NCBI GenBank assembly: GCA_043758025.1
Contig: JAYVOH010000025.1
Coordinates: 7,035 to 71,034, forward strand
Length of the DNA: 64,000 nucleotides
Direction of reading: 5' to 3'
Source of the DNA: VFKE01 sp043758025
GTDB lineage: Bacteria; Verrucomicrobiota; Verrucomicrobiia; Verrucomicrobiales; Verrucomicrobiaceae
The notes under the pieces are model-generated. The model did no database searches, had not been told where the DNA came from, and saw nothing but the letters and a program-made list of their open reading frames with translations. The translations under genes were made by a program, and so were the position numbers. Each line of letters opens with the position of its first letter. The stretch's first letter is position 1. Below are positions 1-7,880 of this stretch, in pieces.

Positions 1-761
1 TGGAGAAAGAAGACGGGCGTGCCGGGTTCCAGCTTTTGCGCGAGGGGCGCGATGATTTGCAGCATTGGATCCACGCTGTCCGTGCCCACACCACTGCGGC
101 AGCGGAGGTCGGTCCACTGGCCTTCGCGCTGCACGATGGCGGCGATGGAACCCTCGCAGCAGACGATGAGCAGGAAGTTGCCCTTGGCTTCCGGGCGGCT
201 GCTGGCGTAAATTTCCTCAAGTTTGTTCTGCAACAGGGCAAAGAGTCCGCAGGAGACGCGACCGGCTTTCAGTCCGTTAGCGCGGAGGCCGTCCTCGGCG
301 AATTTCACAAACGAATCATCGCAGGCCATGAGGATGGAGGTGGTGTTCTCCGGATGATGATAAATGGCGTAGCGTTTGCCGCGGTCGAACTTCGCGCCCA
401 GGATGGCCTTGGGATTGACCCGCATGAGTTCCTCACCCCTCTCCCGGCGTGTGATGGCGTTTTCGAGGCTGATGATGAAACGGTTGTTCAGGGAGACGGA
501 GCACCAGCCGTTATCCGTCAGGTTGCGCCACTCATCGGCATGAGCGGTGGCCACGTCGGTGAATTCACCATCCTGGGCGCCGGTGTCATTAAACTTGCCA
601 CGCTTGTTGACGGCGCACCAGGTGGTGTGTGTGCGGCTGACGTTCAGGAGCAGGGTGCGGCGTCCGGCGTAGCGCTTTCCCCACGGCGTGGCCGCGTCAT
701 CGGGATCGGGGCGGAACGCGGCGAAAGAGAGCACGTTTTTTACTTCATCAAGCAGTGGCAT
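1..761 (-). CDS. PilM/GspL-like pilus-locus protein, partial (C-terminus outside window)
   Basis: The open frame on the minus strand starts at ATG 761 and runs off the left edge after about 253 residues without a stop. It begins MPLLDEVKNVLSFAAFRP and overlaps the end of the upstream pilT-like gene by 14 bases, so the two are almost certainly co-transcribed and translationally coupled. The alternating hydrophobic strands (for example NFLLIVCCEGSIAAIV followed by a Gly-rich turn) resemble the actin-like fold of PilM/GspL cytoplasmic assembly proteins. That assignment rests on context and general pattern, not on a clear motif. The long plus-strand frame covering the same bases is a shadow. Confidence 0.55.
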   Translation of the reverse strand, partial: MPLLDEVKNVLSFAAFRPDPDDAATPWGKRYAGRRTLLLNVSRTHTTWCAVNKRGKFNDTGAQDGEFTDVATAHADEWRNLTDNGWCSVSLNNRFIISLENAITRRERGEELMRVNPKAILGAKFDRGKRYAIYHHPENTTSILMACDDSFVKFAEDGLRANGLKAGRVSCGLFALLQNKLEEIYASSRPEAKGNFLLIVCCEGSIAAIVQREGQWTDLRCRSGVGTDSVDPMLQIIAPLAQKLEPGTPVFFL

Positions 762-1887
762 ATTCGTTATTGGTGAGTTTTTCTTGTTGCATGAAAGCCA
801 TGACTTCGTTCTGCGTGAAGCCGGTCTTGCGGTTGAAGGACGGGGTCCAGCCCTCCGCTTCTCTTTGCTGCAGGCTGCGCTCAAAACTGAGCATGCCGCG
901 GGTCATGCCCGTCTCGAGTTCCTGTTCGAGTTTCTTGAACTCACCCCGCCGGATGCCGCCGCAGACGGAATCGTAAGGCAGGAGCAGTTCATGAATGGAG
1001 AAGCGACGACCTTTCGTTTCATCCATCAAAAGTCTCTGGCAAAGAATGCCCCGGAAACTGTCGGCAAAGGAGAGCATGGCGTTCTCCAACCGCTCGCTCG
1101 GGAAGAGCTTGAGATAGCGTTGCACTGTCTGCGCGGCACTGGAGGTGTGCAGCGTGGCCACCACCACGTGGCCCGTTTCTGCCGCCTGGAGGGCGATCTC
1201 CGCCGTCTCACCGTCTCGAATTTCACCGACCACAATGACGTCTGGCGCCTGGCGCAATGCCGCTCGCAGGGAATTGCCGAAATCCATTTCATCACTGCCG
1301 ATTTCACGTTGCGAGACCAGCGAGGCCAGACCTTGTGGATAAAAATACTCGATCGGATCCTCGAAGGTGATGACGTGTTCCTGGCGGCGCTTGGCACGTT
1401 CCATGACTAACGAGGCGATCGTGGTCGATTTACCGCTTCCCGTGGCACCGCAAACCAGATAGAGACCGTTTTTGGCTTCGAGGAATGCCTTGATGGCAGC
1501 TGGCGGGAGTGATATTTTTTCCAAGGGCGGAATATGCTCCGGCAGCAAACGCAGGACCCAGCGAAGCCGGCCGCGCGTGGTCATGCGATTCACACGATAG
1601 CGCCTTCCGCCCATGCTTACGGCATAGTCAGCGGTCCCCGACTTGATCTCCATCTGAACCGAAGGTTGGTAGATGAAGGAATCGTAAAATAGCTTGCCGT
1701 TGCGCCGGAAAACCACCGGCTCCCAGGGTGTGACGTAGAAATCACTTACTCCCGAATCCTTGGACACCTGCAGGATCCGGTTACCTAAGGGAGAGCGATC
1801 ATTGAACTCATCAACGTTCGTTACTGTGGGACTGTGTTGCATCGTGGTGGTGGTGATTGAAGCGCTGTTTAGCAGGGGCGGCCACAT
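748..1887 (-). CDS. pilT: Type IV pilus retraction ATPase, PilT family
   Basis: Hexameric cytoplasmic ATPase of the secretion NTPase superfamily, expected to power pilus disassembly or retraction. Visible motifs in the 379-residue product are Walker A GATGSGKS (about 147-154), the Asp box ITFEDPIEY (173-181), the Walker B region ending IVVGEIRDGE (about 218-227), and the His box VVVATLHTSS (241-250). The length is close to the usual 340-380 residues, with a PilT-like N-terminal domain ahead of the motor. A second in-frame Met (MQHSPTV, residue 16, position 1842) is a possible start; neither start has a clear Shine-Dalgarno sequence. It overlaps the next minus-strand gene. A strong minus-strand promoter lies about 85 bases upstream. 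A PilU-type paralogue cannot be excluded. Confidence 0.88.
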   Translation of the reverse strand: MWPPLLNSASITTTTMQHSPTVTNVDEFNDRSPLGNRILQVSKDSGVSDFYVTPWEPVVFRRNGKLFYDSFIYQPSVQMEIKSGTADYAVSMGGRRYRVNRMTTRGRLRWVLRLLPEHIPPLEKISLPPAAIKAFLEAKNGLYLVCGATGSGKSTTIASLVMERAKRRQEHVITFEDPIEYFYPQGLASLVSQREIGSDEMDFGNSLRAALRQAPDVIVVGEIRDGETAEIALQAAETGHVVVATLHTSSAAQTVQRYLKLFPSERLENAMLSFADSFRGILCQRLLMDETKGRRFSIHELLLPYDSVCGGIRRGEFKKLEQELETGMTRGMLSFERSLQQREAEGWTPSFNRKTGFTQNEVMAFMQQEKLTNNEYATA

Positions 1888-1970
1888 TCAGTGTCGGGAG
1901 GAAAGCGAGAGACCCGGGGCAAGCTGAATGATGGCGCATCACTACAAACATATTATTAAAACTATTGTAT

Positions 1971-1997
1971 ATTATAACAATTAGAAGATATGTGCAA
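1971..1997 (-). promoter_or_regulatory. Probable promoter of pilT (extended -10)
   Basis: On the minus strand TATAAT (1976-1971) is preceded by TG one base upstream (TGTTATAAT), an extended -10. A TTGCAC -35-like hexamer lies at 1997-1992 with a 15-base spacer, slightly short. The match to the sigma-70 consensus is direct; activity is inferred. Confidence 0.55.
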
Positions 1998-2237
1998 GAA
2001 ATGTTATGGAATTTATATAAAATAATTCCAAGCGATTTTATCGCAATCTATCGCTTCCCTCGGGCCAAGCCCCCAAATCAATATTTTTAATATTGTTAAT
2101 ATTGTGAGAGCCACCAGTTTTTGATCAATCGTCCCTTGAATTGATCCGCATAGGGAAAACTATTGATTATTAGACTCTCAGTAATTTTGAATAGCCCATT
2201 TAATCATCACTAATGCAATTCATTATTAAAAATTCTC

Positions 2238-2265
2238 TTGCAAATGATAACCGAGTTGCTATAAT
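2238..2265 (+). promoter_or_regulatory. Probable strong promoter of the peptide precursor
   Basis: TTGCAA (2238-2243), a 16-base spacer, then TATAAT (2260-2265) with an upstream TG (TGCTATAAT), a perfect extended -10. The predicted start of transcription near 2272 gives a leader of about 70 bases before the precursor ATG. It falls just ahead of the CATCAAA/TTTGATG dyad. Confidence 0.65.
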
Positions 2266-2270
2266 TGCCA

Positions 2271-2307
2271 CATCAAAACGCATATAACATATATGTTGTG
2301 TTTGATG
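2271..2307 (+). promoter_or_regulatory. Nested dyad in the precursor 5' leader
   Basis: An outer inverted repeat CATCAAA (2271-2277) with TTTGATG (2301-2307) encloses a perfect 12-base palindrome AACATATATGTT (2286-2297). It sits at the predicted transcription start. It could be an operator for a dimeric repressor or a 5' stem-loop protecting the messenger or controlling translation. No regulator gene is adjacent. Confidence 0.5.
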
Positions 2308-2344
2308 GTAAATAAAGTAATAATAACAACAAACAAACAAAAAC

Positions 2345-2506
2345 ATGAAACAAAGTATCGCTAAATTCGCTGAAGCTGGCATCACCGGTCTTCAAACCGT
2401 TACCGGCGGCAAAGGCTGCAAAGCCAAGAGCAATAAGAGCAAGAAAAAGAGCGGCAAGAGCCGTAAGAGCGGCGGCGGCGGAAACTGCTGTTACTCCTGT
2501 TGCTAA
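2345..2506 (+). CDS. Double-glycine leader peptide precursor (RiPP/bacteriocin-like)
   Basis: A 53-residue frame in an AT-rich leader. Residues 1-22 (MKQSIAKFAEAGITGLQTVT then GG) resemble a double-glycine leader for C39 peptidases: Leu at -7, Val at -4 and Gly-Gly at -2/-1 relative to the predicted cut. The conserved acidic residue at -8 is Gly here, so the match is partial. The 31-residue core has ten Lys/Arg and no acidic residue, with serines spaced every 3-4 residues (SNKSKKKSGKSRKS, 29-42), then GGGG and a Cys cluster ending CCYSCC (48-53). A C39 ABC exporter, adaptor, TolC-like protein and kinase follow on the same strand. The product is inferred to be cleaved and exported, and possibly modified. 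No known precursor family was recognised. A structural or metal-binding secreted peptide is an alternative to an antimicrobial. Confidence 0.75.
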   Translation: MKQSIAKFAEAGITGLQTVTGGKGCKAKSNKSKKKSGKSRKSGGGGNCCYSCC

Positions 2507-2540
2507 GAATTCTTCCCCTGACATGAGTCCGGGGAAATTC
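2507..2540 (+). terminator. Hairpin immediately after the precursor gene
   Basis: GAATTCTTCCCC (2507-2518) pairs with GGGGAAATTC (2531-2540) with a 2-base bulge and a 12-base loop, starting directly after the stop codon. It has no long T tract, so it may act as a 3' stabiliser or partial terminator that keeps precursor mRNA in excess over exporter mRNA. Confidence 0.45.
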
Positions 2541-2553
2541 TCTAGCATCATCG

Positions 2554-2590
2554 TTGTGAGGGAGGCGGCATCGAGTCGCCTCCTTCACAA
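2554..2590 (+). terminator. Strong 14-bp hairpin between precursor and exporter genes
   Basis: TTGTGAGGGAGGCG (2554-2567) and CGCCTCCTTCACAA (2577-2590) form a 14-pair stem with a single G-U pair and a 9-base loop. No T run follows. Its placement between a small secreted-peptide gene and its export operon suggests an attenuator or processing site. Confidence 0.55.
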
Positions 2591-2681
2591 CCCCTCAGAA
2601 TAAGCCGATGTCGTTAGGCTCGATAAAAAAATGACACCGAATGTGGCGATGGCCGGGCCTGAAAAATTAACTCCATAAAGC

Positions 2682-4310
2682 ATGAAAAAAACTGTCGGCA
2701 ACCCGCCCAACAAAAATTCAGCAACGAAATGCGCCCACATGAATGAAGTGTTGCTGGCCATGGCCTCAGTGGCGTTGATGCAACTTTTAAACGCCTGTGC
2801 GCTGCCACCAACGGATGCCGTGACGCAATCCGGTTCTGGTGATGTAGTTTACGACGTCCGAAATGCAGCAAAAGAAACGGTCCTGGGAAACGAGTCCGGT
2901 ATGAGCGAATCAGCGCGCACCGCAAAGTCGGAGAGCGTTTTGCAGAACGGAAGAGTTCATCTGGGCCAATGCTTGCAACAGGCCTTGCGATACAACCTCA
3001 ATGTTTCTATTGCGCGGCTGGAGAGCACTGCTGCCAGAAGCCGCGTCACGACCGCTGAGGCGGAATTTGATCCTGAAATTGGCGGCAGCATCGCCGCATT
3101 CCCCGACGCCGGAGGAAACACCTCGGCCAATGCGGTGCTGCACAAAAAATTTATCACCGGCACCGATGTGCGTCTGGAGGCGGGAACCGTGGCCTATGAC
3201 AGCACGGATCGCACAGCCGGTCGGGTGTCGAACCAAACCGACTATGCCCTCCGTATCCGTCAGCCGCTTTTGAGAGGCGCGAGCATCAACGCGAATTCAA
3301 CCGGCATCCGCATGGCGCGCATCATTGCCAAAAACGCCGATGCCACTTCCGAGGCGCAGATTATTGAAATGCTTCGCGCCGGTGAAAGCATTTATTGGAC
3401 AGCCTCTTATGCCAGCCATCTCCTGCAAAGCCAGAAAGAAGGACTGGCCCGCGCGGAGAAGGTGCTCGAGCTGGTGAACACACGCAAGGAAGCCGGAGCC
3501 GCAACCAAGATCGACGTGCTGGAGGCTGAAGCTGCCCTGGCCAGTGCCCGCGATGCTGTTGGACGGGCGAACAAACATTATCTCGACAGCGTGGCCCTGC
3601 TTTGGCAGATCGCCGGCTTTGAAGTCAGCGCGCCACAATCAGGCTATGTCTTCGCCGGGCTGACGGAGGCACGGACCTTTAGCGGCAACCCCAACCCGGA
3701 GGAGAGTTATCGCAAAGCCTCACATCGTTCTCCGACTGCGGTGCTTATTGCGAATCAGGTGCAAATGAAAAGCCTTCAGGTGGCCAAGGCGAAGAACAAT
3801 CTTCTGCCGCGGCTTGATCTCGAATTCAATGTGGGCACCGGCGATTTGTTCTCCTTTCAGCGTGTCAGCTCGACCCCCACCGGAAGCACCTCCACAACCA
3901 CGGGCAATTATAACGTCCTCCTTCGTTTCACCGTCCCTTGGATCAGCCGCGCCGAGCGCTCGGAATTGCAGGCGGCCCGTGCAGAACTGGATAAAAGCGA
4001 ACTGACCCGCACCCAAGCCTTCCGCGAACTCAAGCGTCAGATTTTTGAAACATGCCGCACGATTGAATCAGAGCGCCAGCAGCTTGATGCCGCATCTTAT
4101 GGCACGCGAGTCAATCGCGCCAAATGGGAGGAACAATTCCGTCGCTACCAGGAAGGTGTTGTCTCGGTGCGTGATCTCATGGAAGCCGAGGGCGCGTTCC
4201 GCCAGTCGGAAGCCAACGAGCTGGAAGCGCGTCTGCGCCTGATCCTGGCGGGCATTCTTCTATCGCGGCAGGAAGGCACGCTGCCGGAGCGCAATAACTT
4301 TGTCCTCTGA
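2682..4310 (+). CDS. TolC-family outer-membrane channel lipoprotein
   Basis: A 542-residue outer-membrane efflux protein. An N-terminal signal ends in a lipobox LNAC (Cys39 with the first Met; Cys20 if Met20 at 2739 is used), so the mature protein is probably lipid-anchored like OprM. The body has the TolC pattern of two long helical, Ala/Glu/Arg-rich halves (around residues 95-330 and 350-530) separated by beta-strand segments, including the typical LRFTVPWISRAERSELQAARAEL stretch in the second half (broken here only by reading, not in the gene). It is expected to form the trimeric exit duct. It lies 11 bases ahead of the ABC exporter gene and serves with it and the HlyD protein as a type I export system. 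Confidence 0.85.
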   Translation: MKKTVGNPPNKNSATKCAHMNEVLLAMASVALMQLLNACALPPTDAVTQSGSGDVVYDVRNAAKETVLGNESGMSESARTAKSESVLQNGRVHLGQCLQQALRYNLNVSIARLESTAARSRVTTAEAEFDPEIGGSIAAFPDAGGNTSANAVLHKKFITGTDVRLEAGTVAYDSTDRTAGRVSNQTDYALRIRQPLLRGASINANSTGIRMARIIAKNADATSEAQIIEMLRAGESIYWTASYASHLLQSQKEGLARAEKVLELVNTRKEAGAATKIDVLEAEAALASARDAVGRANKHYLDSVALLWQIAGFEVSAPQSGYVFAGLTEARTFSGNPNPEESYRKASHRSPTAVLIANQVQMKSLQVAKAKNNLLPRLDLEFNVGTGDLFSFQRVSSTPTGSTSTTTGNYNVLLRFTVPWISRAERSELQAARAELDKSELTRTQAFRELKRQIFETCRTIESERQQLDAASYGTRVNRAKWEEQFRRYQEGVVSVRDLMEAEGAFRQSEANELEARLRLILAGILLSRQEGTLPERNNFVL

Positions 4311-4321
4311 TCAATCAACCC

Positions 4322-6535
4322 ATGAATTTTCCCATCTTTCGTCAGCTCGATGGCATGGACTGCGGGCCGACCTGCCTGAGGATGATCGCGGCCTTCCATG
4401 GCCGGGCATTTACGCGGGAAAACATCCGCGAGCTGTGCTCCATCGGTCGCGCGGGAGTATCTCTGCTTGGGATGTCCGAGGCCGCAGAGCGCATCGGCAT
4501 GAAGTCGCTCGCGGTCGAGCTGCCGTTCAAGGCGTTGCGCGATGAAGTTCCGTTGCCGTGTGTAGCGCATTGGGAACAAAGCCATTTTGTCGTGGTTTAC
4601 AAAATCACCCGCGACCAGGTGTGGGTGGCCGATCCCTCGCGCGGCAAAATGAAATACTCCCACGCGGAGTTTCTTCAGGGCTGGATACCGCAGGCGCGGC
4701 AGATTGACGACAACACCAAGGGCATCCTGCTGTTGCTGGAAACCACGCCCGCGTTCTTTGAACAAGAATCCGAAAAATCGCAGGACAAGGTCGCATGGTC
4801 ATTCCTCACTCCCTACCTGCGCCCGCATAAGAAGCTGATCATCCAGATGCTTCTCGGTGTTGGTGTGGCGCTGGTGCTGGATCTTATCTTCCCTTTCCTG
4901 ACCCAGACCGTCGTGGATTCCGGCATCGGCAATCTGGACCTGACGCTCATCACCCTGCTGCTCATCGGGCAGTTGATGCTCTCATTCAGCCAGCTCGCCG
5001 TGAATGTCATCCAGGGCTGGATCTTGCTGCACATCGGCTCCCGTGTGGGCACCTCGCTCATCTCGGATTTCCTGCACAAACTTCTCAAGCTGCCGCTCGC
5101 CTTCTTCGACTCACGGACAACGGGCGATATCATGCAGCGCATCGAGGATCATCGGCGCATCAACAGTTTCCTGACCTCGGCTTCGCTGAACGTGGTCTTC
5201 TCGATTTTCAGCTTCGGTGTCTTCGCCATCATCCTCGCGTTCTACAGCCTCACCATTTTGACACTGTTCTTCGTGATGACGAGCCTGAGCATCGCCTGGC
5301 TGTGTTTCTTCCTGAAGCGCCGCCGTTACATTGATCAGAAGCGCTTCACACTGGAAGCGCAGGAGCGGGACAAGTTCATCGAACTCGTCGGCGGCGTGCA
5401 GGAGATCAAAATTCAAGGCATGGAACGCCAGAAGCGCTGGGAGTGGGAGGAACTCAGCGTGCGGCATTTCAAGATCAATTCCCAGAGCCTTCTGCTCAAG
5501 CACGGCCAGCGCGTGGGCACCACATTCATCGGCCAGATTCGCAACATCCTCATCACCTACCTCGCCGCGCGCGCCGTGGTGAACGGTCAGATGAGCCTCG
5601 GCATGATGCTCTCCACGCAATACATCATCGGCCAGCTGGTCTCGCCCTTGCAGAGCCTGATTGACTTCGCCCAGCAGGCGCAGGACGCACGGCTGAGCCT
5701 GGAGCGCGTGCAGGAAATCTACACGCAGCGCGAGGAGGAATCATGGACCCAGCCGCTGCTCACCACCTTCCCGACTGCGCGCAATCTTTACGTCCATAAC
5801 GTCACCTTCCGTTATGCCGGCGCGGGCCAGAAAGATGTGCTGCGTCAGTTGAGTCTGCCCATTCCCGAAGGCAAAGTCACGGCCATCGTCGGCGCCAGTG
5901 GCAGCGGGAAAACCACGCTGCTCAAGCTTTTGCTCGGTCTGCACAAACCCACGCAGGGCACCATTTATGTTGGTGGAGGTCCCTTGCCGAATTTCGATGG
6001 CAGCGCCTGGCGCGCGCGCTGCGGCGTGGTCATGCAGGACGGATATATTTTCCCCGACACCATCGCGCGGAACATTGCCTGCACCTCCGAGCGCATCGAC
6101 CCCATGCGACTGGAAGGCGCGATCTATTACGCCAATCTGCAAGGCTTCGTGCAGAGCCTGCCGCAGGGTGTCGAGACCAAGATCGGCGGGGAAGGGCAGG
6201 GCGTGAGCGGGGGCCAGAAGCAGAGAATTCTCATCGCCCGCGCGCTCTATAAAAATCCCGAATATCTTTTCCTCGACGAGGCCACCAGCGCCCTCGATGC
6301 CGAGAACGAGCACATGGTCATGGACAACCTCCGCAACTTTGTCCAGGGCCGCACCGTCGTGGTCATCGCGCATCGACTCAGCACTGTGCAGAATGCCGAC
6401 CAGATCGTGGTCATGGACCAGGGGCGCATTGTCGAGGCGGGCACCCATTGGGAACTGGTTCGCAAGTCCGGTGTTTATTACAATCTCGTTCGCAATCAAC
6501 TCCAGCTTGAGGAGGTCAGCCGTTATGCCGCTTAA
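4322..6535 (+). CDS. C39 peptidase-containing ABC exporter (PCAT)
   Basis: A bifunctional inner-membrane exporter of 737 residues that cuts the leader of its substrate after a Gly-Gly site and pumps the core outward. The N-terminal C39 domain shows all three active-site elements: Cys14 in MDCGPTC, His88 in SHFVVVY and Asp104 in VADPSRG. The membrane domain (about 155-430) contains multiple hydrophobic helices. The C-terminal ATPase has Walker A GASGSGKTT (about 524-532), signature VSGGQKQ (about 629), Walker B FLDEAT (about 650) and the switch His in VIAHRLS (about 681). The retained catalytic Cys argues for an active protease and not the degenerate domain of RTX exporters. Its end overlaps the HlyD start by 11 bases. 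Confidence 0.95.
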   Translation: MNFPIFRQLDGMDCGPTCLRMIAAFHGRAFTRENIRELCSIGRAGVSLLGMSEAAERIGMKSLAVELPFKALRDEVPLPCVAHWEQSHFVVVYKITRDQVWVADPSRGKMKYSHAEFLQGWIPQARQIDDNTKGILLLLETTPAFFEQESEKSQDKVAWSFLTPYLRPHKKLIIQMLLGVGVALVLDLIFPFLTQTVVDSGIGNLDLTLITLLLIGQLMLSFSQLAVNVIQGWILLHIGSRVGTSLISDFLHKLLKLPLAFFDSRTTGDIMQRIEDHRRINSFLTSASLNVVFSIFSFGVFAIILAFYSLTILTLFFVMTSLSIAWLCFFLKRRRYIDQKRFTLEAQERDKFIELVGGVQEIKIQGMERQKRWEWEELSVRHFKINSQSLLLKHGQRVGTTFIGQIRNILITYLAARAVVNGQMSLGMMLSTQYIIGQLVSPLQSLIDFAQQAQDARLSLERVQEIYTQREEESWTQPLLTTFPTARNLYVHNVTFRYAGAGQKDVLRQLSLPIPEGKVTAIVGASGSGKTTLLKLLLGLHKPTQGTIYVGGGPLPNFDGSAWRARCGVVMQDGYIFPDTIARNIACTSERIDPMRLEGAIYYANLQGFVQSLPQGVETKIGGEGQGVSGGQKQRILIARALYKNPEYLFLDEATSALDAENEHMVMDNLRNFVQGRTVVVIAHRLSTVQNADQIVVMDQGRIVEAGTHWELVRKSGVYYNLVRNQLQLEEVSRYAA

Positions 6536-7880
6536 CAACCACAACCCCATGCTGCCCGCCGTGGCCTCCACGCAAGCCATCGGCTGGCAGGCCTTTGAAC
6601 GCGAGGACTCCAGCCGTGGTGTCCGGGAAATCCTTGGTCGCACGCCAACGTGGATTCTGACTTCCGGCACCAATATCGTCGCCGCCGCCGTTGTCATTCT
6701 TCTTTTCATGAGCTGGATGATTCATTATCCCGACACCATTTCCGGGAAGATCACCGTTACCGGGGCCACACCGGCGCTGGATGTGGTGGCGCGGCAGAGC
6801 GGCCAGTTGGAGCGGCTCTGCGTGAAGGAGGGCGAAGCGGTGGAGAAGGGGCATCTGCTCGGCGTGATCAAAAATCCCGCCAACACCACCAGTGTGCTCC
6901 ATCTGAAGGACGAATTGCAAAAGATGCGCGGGTTCCTCACGGATGCCTCCGCGTTCACTCCTATTGATCTCGCCGGTGAAACCGAGATGGGATCCGTGCA
7001 GGGCGCCTACAGTGATTTCCATTCGCACTACCAGCACTATCAAAGCCTGCTGCACGACGACTATTCCTACAAGACACTCACGCTTCTCTCGCAGCAGTTG
7101 GAGTCCAAAAAAGCGCAGTTCGCCCAGATGCAGCAGCAAGCAACATCCGCCCAGCGCGAGGGAACGCTCTCCCAGGAAGGCTTTGACCGGATGCGTCAGC
7201 TTCACGGGCGCGACAGCATCAGCACCGCCGAGTTTCAGCAACACGAGCGCCAATATCTGGAACAGCGCCGTCAGGAATCCAACGTGCAGAAAGCCATGCT
7301 CGAGGAGCAGGTCGCGGTAACCGAGTGCGACAAACAGATTCGTGATCTTTCGCACAAGCGCAGCGAAGACCTGCGCATCGCACGCAGTGAACTGGCGGAA
7401 GCGTTCAAGAAGCTTCTCTCGGCCATTGAGATTTGGGAAAATGAATTTGTCCTGCGCGCTCCCACCGATGGCGCGGTGGCCTTCTATGATTTCTGGGCGG
7501 ACCAGCAGTTCGTCACGCAGGGCAAGTCCGTCTTCATCATCGCGCCGCATATTTCACAGCTCCTGGGTCGCATCCCTGTGCAGCAGGGCGGCGCGGGCAA
7601 GGTCAAGCCCGGCCAGATCGTGAACATCAAGCTTAATGACTATCCCGCGCGTGAATTCGGCATGGTCACCGGGCGCGTGCGCTCCGTTTCGTTGGTAGCG
7701 CAGCAAGGCCAGCAGCTCGTGTCCGTGGATATCGATTATCCCTTGGTGACGACTTATGGCCGGAAGATTGCCTTCAAACAGGAGATGGTCGGCGACGCGA
7801 GGATTGTGACCAATGATAGTCGCCTCATCGGACGACTGTTCGATGAAATCCGCAAGGCATGGTCGCAGCCCGCGGGCTGA
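6525..7880 (+). CDS. HlyD-type periplasmic adaptor (membrane fusion protein)
   Basis: A 451-residue adaptor linking the ABC exporter to the TolC-like channel. The start at ATG 6525 is chosen because a good AGGAGG (6510-6515) precedes it at the right distance; the frame is open further upstream inside the exporter gene, but that part is not coding. One N-terminal membrane helix lies near residues 45-65 (NIVAAAVVILLFMSWM). A lipoyl/barrel-sandwich half follows, with LERLCVKEGEAVEKGHLLG, then a long coiled coil rich in Gln/Glu/Lys (about 150-300), the second lipoyl half (FVLRAPTDGAVAF) and a C-terminal beta-barrel. This is the normal HlyD order. Start and stop overlap both neighbours, so it is translated as part of the operon. 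Confidence 0.92.
   Translation: MPLNNHNPMLPAVASTQAIGWQAFEREDSSRGVREILGRTPTWILTSGTNIVAAAVVILLFMSWMIHYPDTISGKITVTGATPALDVVARQSGQLERLCVKEGEAVEKGHLLGVIKNPANTTSVLHLKDELQKMRGFLTDASAFTPIDLAGETEMGSVQGAYSDFHSHYQHYQSLLHDDYSYKTLTLLSQQLESKKAQFAQMQQQATSAQREGTLSQEGFDRMRQLHGRDSISTAEFQQHERQYLEQRRQESNVQKAMLEEQVAVTECDKQIRDLSHKRSEDLRIARSELAEAFKKLLSAIEIWENEFVLRAPTDGAVAFYDFWADQQFVTQGKSVFIIAPHISQLLGRIPVQQGGAGKVKPGQIVNIKLNDYPAREFGMVTGRVRSVSLVAQQGQQLVSVDIDYPLVTTYGRKIAFKQEMVGDARIVTNDSRLIGRLFDEIRKAWSQPAG

Larger units (their letters stand above)
1888..2344. other. AT-rich divergent regulatory region
   Basis: A 457-base gene-free region, much richer in A and T than its surroundings, lies between the minus-strand pilT and the plus-strand peptide precursor. 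It contains one promoter in each direction. It also has an AT-rich dyad TGGAATT/AATTCCA (2007-2013 with 2024-2030, 10-base loop), several TAATATT repeats near 2085-2103, and a dyad in the precursor leader. No credible reading frame was found. Confidence 0.7.

Noticed and set aside
36..776. Long plus-strand frame over the left edge
   Set aside because: It is antisense to the PilM-like frame, which is coupled to pilT and has the better protein pattern.
2524..2604. 26-codon frame starting ATGAGTCCG after the precursor
   Set aside because: It overlaps both hairpins, has no ribosome binding site or leader motif, and is best explained as chance.
4322..6535. RTX-toxin exporter with inactive C39-like domain
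   Set aside because: The catalytic Cys14, His88 and Asp104 are all present, so an active leader peptidase is more likely.
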